NCBI RefSeq assembly: GCF_000422685.1
Contig: NZ_KE383904.1
Coordinates: 320,257 to 384,256, forward strand
DNA: 64,000 nt
Direction: 5' to 3'
Origin: Flavobacterium gelidilacus DSM 15343
Lineage (GTDB): Bacteria; Bacteroidota; Bacteroidia; Flavobacteriales; Flavobacteriaceae
Shown here: piece by piece, positions 60,808 to 64,000 of the stretch
How the letters are laid out: each line of letters begins with the position of its first letter
Numbering within the stretch: position 1 is the stretch's first letter
Position numbers and translations under genes: made by a program
Notes under the pieces: model-generated
The model's input: the letters and a program-made list of their open reading frames with translations, nothing else
What the model was told of the DNA's origin: nothing
Database searches by the model: none

Positions 60808-61581
60808 TTAAGCCTTAATAAAGCGTTTTCTTATTCCAATAAACATAAAAATTAATAGCGTAAAGAAAATGAAAAAAGGAACTATAAATTCGATTAAATT
60901 TAGAGGTAACATTACCGCAATTATCAACAACTGAAATCCCAATCCAAAAACAGATAATGAAGTCATAAACCAATTTGGAAACGTTTTTACCTTATAAGCA
61001 TCCTTGTCTAAAAAGTGAATAATTTTGTCAAAAACTCCATAAACTATAGTGTAAATTTTAAACAAAATATCAACTGATTTCTGACTTTCACTAGGTAAAG
61101 CTTTTGGTGATTTGTATTCGAAAATCTTACTTGTTGCATCACCACCAACCGATTTGTTTCTCAAAATCACGTAGTAATAATTGTATAAAGTGCCTTGTAA
61201 TTGTATGCCAAAAAAAGCCAAAATAGTATACCATAAAGAGGTATTTGAGACAAAACAAATTGCCATAAAAAACATAAAATTTAAGATAATATCGAATACA
61301 CTGTCGAGGTATCTTCCGGTGTAAGATGGTGTGTTTTTTATACGGGCTAATTCACCATCTGCAGCATCAATAATTGACTTTAAAATTATGAAGAAACCAG
61401 CTGCGAAATAGTAGTGATTTAAGATGCAAAATATGGCAATTAATCCGGAAATTCCGAAAAGTAAAGTTACATGAATTGGAGTGAATTTGGTATTTTTTAA
61501 TTGTAAAGCAAAGGCTTTTCCAAAGGTTCTTCCATAGTCTGATAAATCTAAAAATTTATCTTTTTCGGCAAGTTTTGACAT
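60808..61581 (-). CDS. CDP-alcohol phosphatidyltransferase family protein
   Basis: A 257-residue membrane enzyme of phospholipid synthesis. The catalytic signature is complete: DAADGELARIKNTPSYTGRY (DGxxAR...G) followed by LDSVFD (GxxxD...D; here RYLDSVFD). Membrane helices follow at about 95-115, 135-160 and 195-250. Longer than standard PssA and PgsA, so the alcohol acceptor is uncertain (inositol, serine or other). Confidence 0.88.
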   Translation of the reverse strand: MSKLAEKDKFLDLSDYGRTFGKAFALQLKNTKFTPIHVTLLFGISGLIAIFCILNHYYFAAGFFIILKSIIDAADGELARIKNTPSYTGRYLDSVFDIILNFMFFMAICFVSNTSLWYTILAFFGIQLQGTLYNYYYVILRNKSVGGDATSKIFEYKSPKALPSESQKSVDILFKIYTIVYGVFDKIIHFLDKDAYKVKTFPNWFMTSLSVFGLGFQLLIIAVMLPLNLIEFIVPFFIFFTLLIFMFIGIRKRFIKA

Positions 61582-61633
61582 GTATAATAATCAAAGAAAT
61601 GTGACAATATAGTCAGGTAGTAAATATACTATT

Positions 61634-62653
61634 TTATTTTGATAAACGGTGTAAGACAAATGTCATAGCAGATAAAAGTAAGAAAGCCATCAATTGATGT
61701 GTTAAGCCTAACCACATTGGAACGTGAAAAATTAAGGTAAAAACACCAAGAATAAATTGTAAAAACACAAAGAACAATAGGATTTTTAAACCTCTGCTTT
61801 GAGTTTTGTTTAGGTTGATTTTTCTGCTTTTGTAGTATAAGAATGCAATTAAAGCAACTACGACATAAGCAAATGTTCTGTGCACAAATTGAACACCACT
61901 TTTCCCTTCAACCAAATTTTTAAATAATGAGGATTGTTCAATAAATACACTTTCGTGAATAAATTGTCCATCGCTCATTAAAGGCCAATGATTATGAATT
62001 AAACCAGCATTTAGACCAGCAACAAATCCACCATAAATAATTTGAATAATAAGAGCAACTAAAGCAATTCTTGCAATAGTTCTCAACGATTTATAGATGT
62101 CATTTTTTTCAGGATAGATTAAATCTAAAGCAACCCAAAGCGTATAAGCAAAAGTAATAAATGCAAAGGTTAAATGTAAGGCCAATCTAAAGTGACTCAC
62201 ATCTGGATTATCGATTAATCCACTTCTTACCATAAACCAACCTAAAAAGCCTTGAAAAGCACCCATTCCAAGTAGAACGATACATTTCTTAATTGTTTCT
62301 TTGTCTAATTTCTTTTTAATTAAAAAATAAACGAAAGGAATTATGAAAACGATACCAATAATTCGTCCTATAAAACGGTGAAACCATTCCCAAAAATAGA
62401 TGAATTTATAATCAGAAAGTGTAAAGTCGTTGTGAATATTTATTTTTTGGTATTCAGGAAATTTCTTGTATTCTTCAAAAGCATCAACCCATTTTTCTTC
62501 ACTCAAAGGTGGAAAAGTATCGGTTACTAAATGCCAATCCGTCATCGATAAACCAGAATTTGTTAGACGAGTTATTCCTCCAACCATTACCATGATAAAT
62601 AGTAACACACATCCTGAAAGTAGCCATATTATGACTGATTTATTATTCTTCAT
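61634..62653 (-). CDS. ctaA: Haem A synthase, CtaA/COX15 family
   Basis: A 339-residue protein with eight membrane helices that converts haem O to haem A for cytochrome oxidase. Landmarks: VGGITRLTNSGLSMTDW, WEWFHRFIGRIIG, NPDVSHFRLALHL, AGLIHNHWPLMSDG, VQFVHRTFAYV and GLTHQLMAFLLLS with the haem-ligand histidines. The stop codon of the upstream small gene (62643) overlaps the start by 11 bases. The oxidase genes are not in the window. Confidence 0.94.
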   Translation of the reverse strand: MKNNKSVIIWLLSGCVLLFIMVMVGGITRLTNSGLSMTDWHLVTDTFPPLSEEKWVDAFEEYKKFPEYQKINIHNDFTLSDYKFIYFWEWFHRFIGRIIGIVFIIPFVYFLIKKKLDKETIKKCIVLLGMGAFQGFLGWFMVRSGLIDNPDVSHFRLALHLTFAFITFAYTLWVALDLIYPEKNDIYKSLRTIARIALVALIIQIIYGGFVAGLNAGLIHNHWPLMSDGQFIHESVFIEQSSLFKNLVEGKSGVQFVHRTFAYVVVALIAFLYYKSRKINLNKTQSRGLKILLFFVFLQFILGVFTLIFHVPMWLGLTHQLMAFLLLSAMTFVLHRLSK

Positions 62654-63011
62654 TTTGACCTATTAGTGTAATTTCGTTAATTTTATTCTTTTTATCAATT
62701 AAATTTATAAAAAGTTTAGCTATTAGAAGCTGTAACAGTGGAAATAGTATTAGTATTAAATTAATAATTATAATTCTACTAGTTATTTCTGATTGGCCTA
62801 TGTTAATCAAAAAATAACTTTGAAGAAACTCATAAGCTAAATTTACAATTATAAAAACAAATATGAATGAAACTAGAGAAATCATAAAGTAAAGAAGTCT
62901 TAATTTCTTAACTTTAAGGTTTTTATTCCTTATTTTTTTAACAAAAATTACGTTTAAAATAATAATTTCTAGAACTATGCAAATAGTAAAAAATATACCA
63001 AAACTATCCAT
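62643..63011 (-). CDS. Small membrane protein of unknown function
   Basis: A 122-residue protein with three predicted helices (about 5-23, 40-62 and 80-105) and charged loops such as KKIRNKNLKVKKLR. No known domain. It precedes ctaA with an 11-base overlap, so the two are translated together; a role linked to haem A synthesis is possible but unproven. Confidence 0.55.
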   Translation of the reverse strand: MDSFGIFFTICIVLEIIILNVIFVKKIRNKNLKVKKLRLLYFMISLVSFIFVFIIVNLAYEFLQSYFLINIGQSEITSRIIIINLILILFPLLQLLIAKLFINLIDKKNKINEITLIGQNEE

Positions 63012-63067
63012 TGTTTAATATTTTAACAAAATTACTTTAAGTCTATTGTAAATTAAAGAAACAAAAG

Positions 63068-64000
63068 TTAAACTTTTTGTAAACCCATTTTTTCGGCTTT
63101 TTGCAATACAAATTGATAAGCAGCTTCATATTCATTTGGTATTTCTCCTTCTAAAATGGCTTCTTTAACGGCTTCTTTTAGGGTGCCAATTTCTCTTGAA
63201 GGTTTTAGGTTAAATATTTCCATTATTTGCTCACCAGAAATAGGTGGTTGAAATTGTCTAACATGATCTCGTTCTTCGACCTCTACAATTTTTTGTCTAA
63301 CTATATTGAAATTGTTATGATATTTCTTGAATTTATGAGGATTTTTGGTAGTTATATCAGCTTCACAAAGTGTCATTAAATTTTCTACATCTTCACCAGC
63401 ATCAAAAACCAAACGTCTAACGGCAGAATCAGTTACAATTTCTTGAGATAGTACTACAGGACGCGAACTCATTATTACCATTTTTTGAACAAATTTCATT
63501 TTTTGATTTTGAGGCATGTGTAATCTAAGAAAGATTTTCTTGACCATTTTTCCACCTAAAAATTCATGACCGTGAAATGTCCAACCATTCTTTTTACTAA
63601 ATTTTTTAGTTGGAGCTTTTCCAATATCGTGTAATAATGCAGCCCAACGCAACCAAACATCATCTGTGTTTGGACAAATATTATCTACAACTTCTAATGT
63701 GTGATAAAAATTATTTTTGTGGGTATGACCTTCAATTTCTTCTACATTATTTAAAGCTGTTAATTCAGGTAAAATGATGTCTAAAAGGCCAGTTTTATAT
63801 AGTAATAAAAATCCTGTTGAAGGTTTGTCTGTAGAAAGTATTTTGTTTAATTCATCTACAATTCGTTCCCCAGAAATGATTGAAATTCGCTCTTTATTTC
63901 TAATAATTGCTTCTAAAGATGCTGTTTCAATTTCAAAATTTAATTGAGTTGCAAAACGAATGGCACGCATCATTCGCAAAGGATCATCCGAATAAGTAAT
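63068..64000 (-). CDS. cca: CCA tRNA nucleotidyltransferase with HD domain (cut by right edge)
   Basis: Adds or repairs the 3'-CCA end of tRNA. The frame is open to the right edge: codons read [20 protein letters not shown], the conserved block after the catalytic domain, which is therefore outside the window. Present here: the tRNA-binding region and an HD domain ([16 protein letters not shown], then [16 protein letters not shown]). The C-terminus is complete (ends EKMGLQKV). Confidence 0.92.
   Translation of the reverse strand: MTYSDDPLRMMRAIRFATQLNFEIETASLEAIIRNKERISIISGERIVDELNKILSTDKPSTGFLLLYKTGLLDIILPELTALNNVEEIEGHTHKNNFYHTLEVVDNICPNTDDVWLRWAALLHDIGKAPTKKFSKKNGWTFHGHEFLGGKMVKKIFLRLHMPQNQKMKFVQKMVIMSSRPVVLSQEIVTDSAVRRLVFDAGEDVENLMTLCEADITTKNPHKFKKYHNNFNIVRQKIVEVEERDHVRQFQPPISGEQIMEIFNLKPSREIGTLKEAVKEAILEGEIPNEYEAAYQFVLQKAEKMGLQKV

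Noticed and set aside
1..64000. tRNA or rRNA genes, riboswitches, phage genes
   Set aside because: No cloverleaf pattern, rRNA segment, known riboswitch core or phage structural gene was seen on either strand.

Overview
The window reads as a chromosomal segment of a low-GC, AT-rich Bacteroidota bacterium of the family Flavobacteriaceae, most likely Flavobacterium or a close relative. This rests on several signs. Many genes have the Bacteroidota -7 promoter word TAnnTTTG, with TTG/TTTG about 16-21 bases upstream, and almost no Shine-Dalgarno sequences. Secreted proteins have short signal peptides ending in SYSQ/AQ, or lipoboxes. Family-typical proteins are present: GIN-domain (DUF2807) proteins, PspC/PadR modules, 2TM-domain proteins, TonB plug-like tails on non-receptors, and a DnaJ with a shortened zinc region. 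No rRNA, tRNA, CRISPR array, phage gene or transposase was seen. The window cuts one gene at each end: trxB on the left, a CCA-adding enzyme on the right.

Layout. 1-7 kb: trxB tail, then a minus-strand operon PadR regulator - PspC membrane protein - two secreted GIN-domain proteins, then a DUF4442 protein, a TIGR01777 epimerase and a YceI lipoprotein. 7-14.5 kb: grpE-dnaJ, a NatAB-like ABC exporter with an MscS channel, a sigma-54-type response regulator without a DNA-binding domain, a single-lobe DEAD-box protein and a DUF2007 protein. 14.5-20 kb: a second YceI lipoprotein, a secreted protein of unknown function, an ABC-F ATPase, a DoxD-DoxA fusion and a haem-binding protein. 20-27.7 kb: a minus-strand locus of ECF sigma factor, anti-sigma factor, VWA protein, DUF2330 protein, NqrB/RnfD-like membrane protein and a plug-motif protein. 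27.7-32 kb: beta-propeller-like protein, PPK2 kinase, MATE exporter, SPFH protein and a small acidic protein.

32-45 kb holds the most striking structure: two successive paralogous cassettes. In each, plus-strand genes for an OmpA-family protein with a variable lipoprotein converge on a minus-strand operon. That operon reads lipoprotein/anchored protein, seven-helix membrane protein, one-helix histidine kinase, LuxR-type response regulator. The sensory side appears to be split over three separate proteins.

45-53 kb: MeaB GTPase, AEC transporter, GlcD-like oxidase, a two-helix membrane protein, NdpA, a pRiA4b-type protein, glutaminase and an LpxR-like lipid A deacylase. 53-60.7 kb: a TonB-dependent receptor, a 21-bp phased tandem repeat with AAATTT cores, a TPR-like protein, and a LytS/LytTR operon carrying three copies of the 2TM domain plus an unexpected GT39 membrane glycosyltransferase. 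60.8-64 kb: CDP-alcohol phosphatidyltransferase, haem A synthase, a small membrane protein and the CCA-adding enzyme.

Between genes there are at least three families of small dispersed repeats with conserved stem-loops: a pair of ~115 bp inverted copies with a hypervariable hairpin, a CTGA...TCAG hairpin in three copies with compensatory base changes, and a GTTCGGCT...AGCCAA hairpin in two copies. All functional statements are from reading the sequence and from family knowledge; no database search was run.
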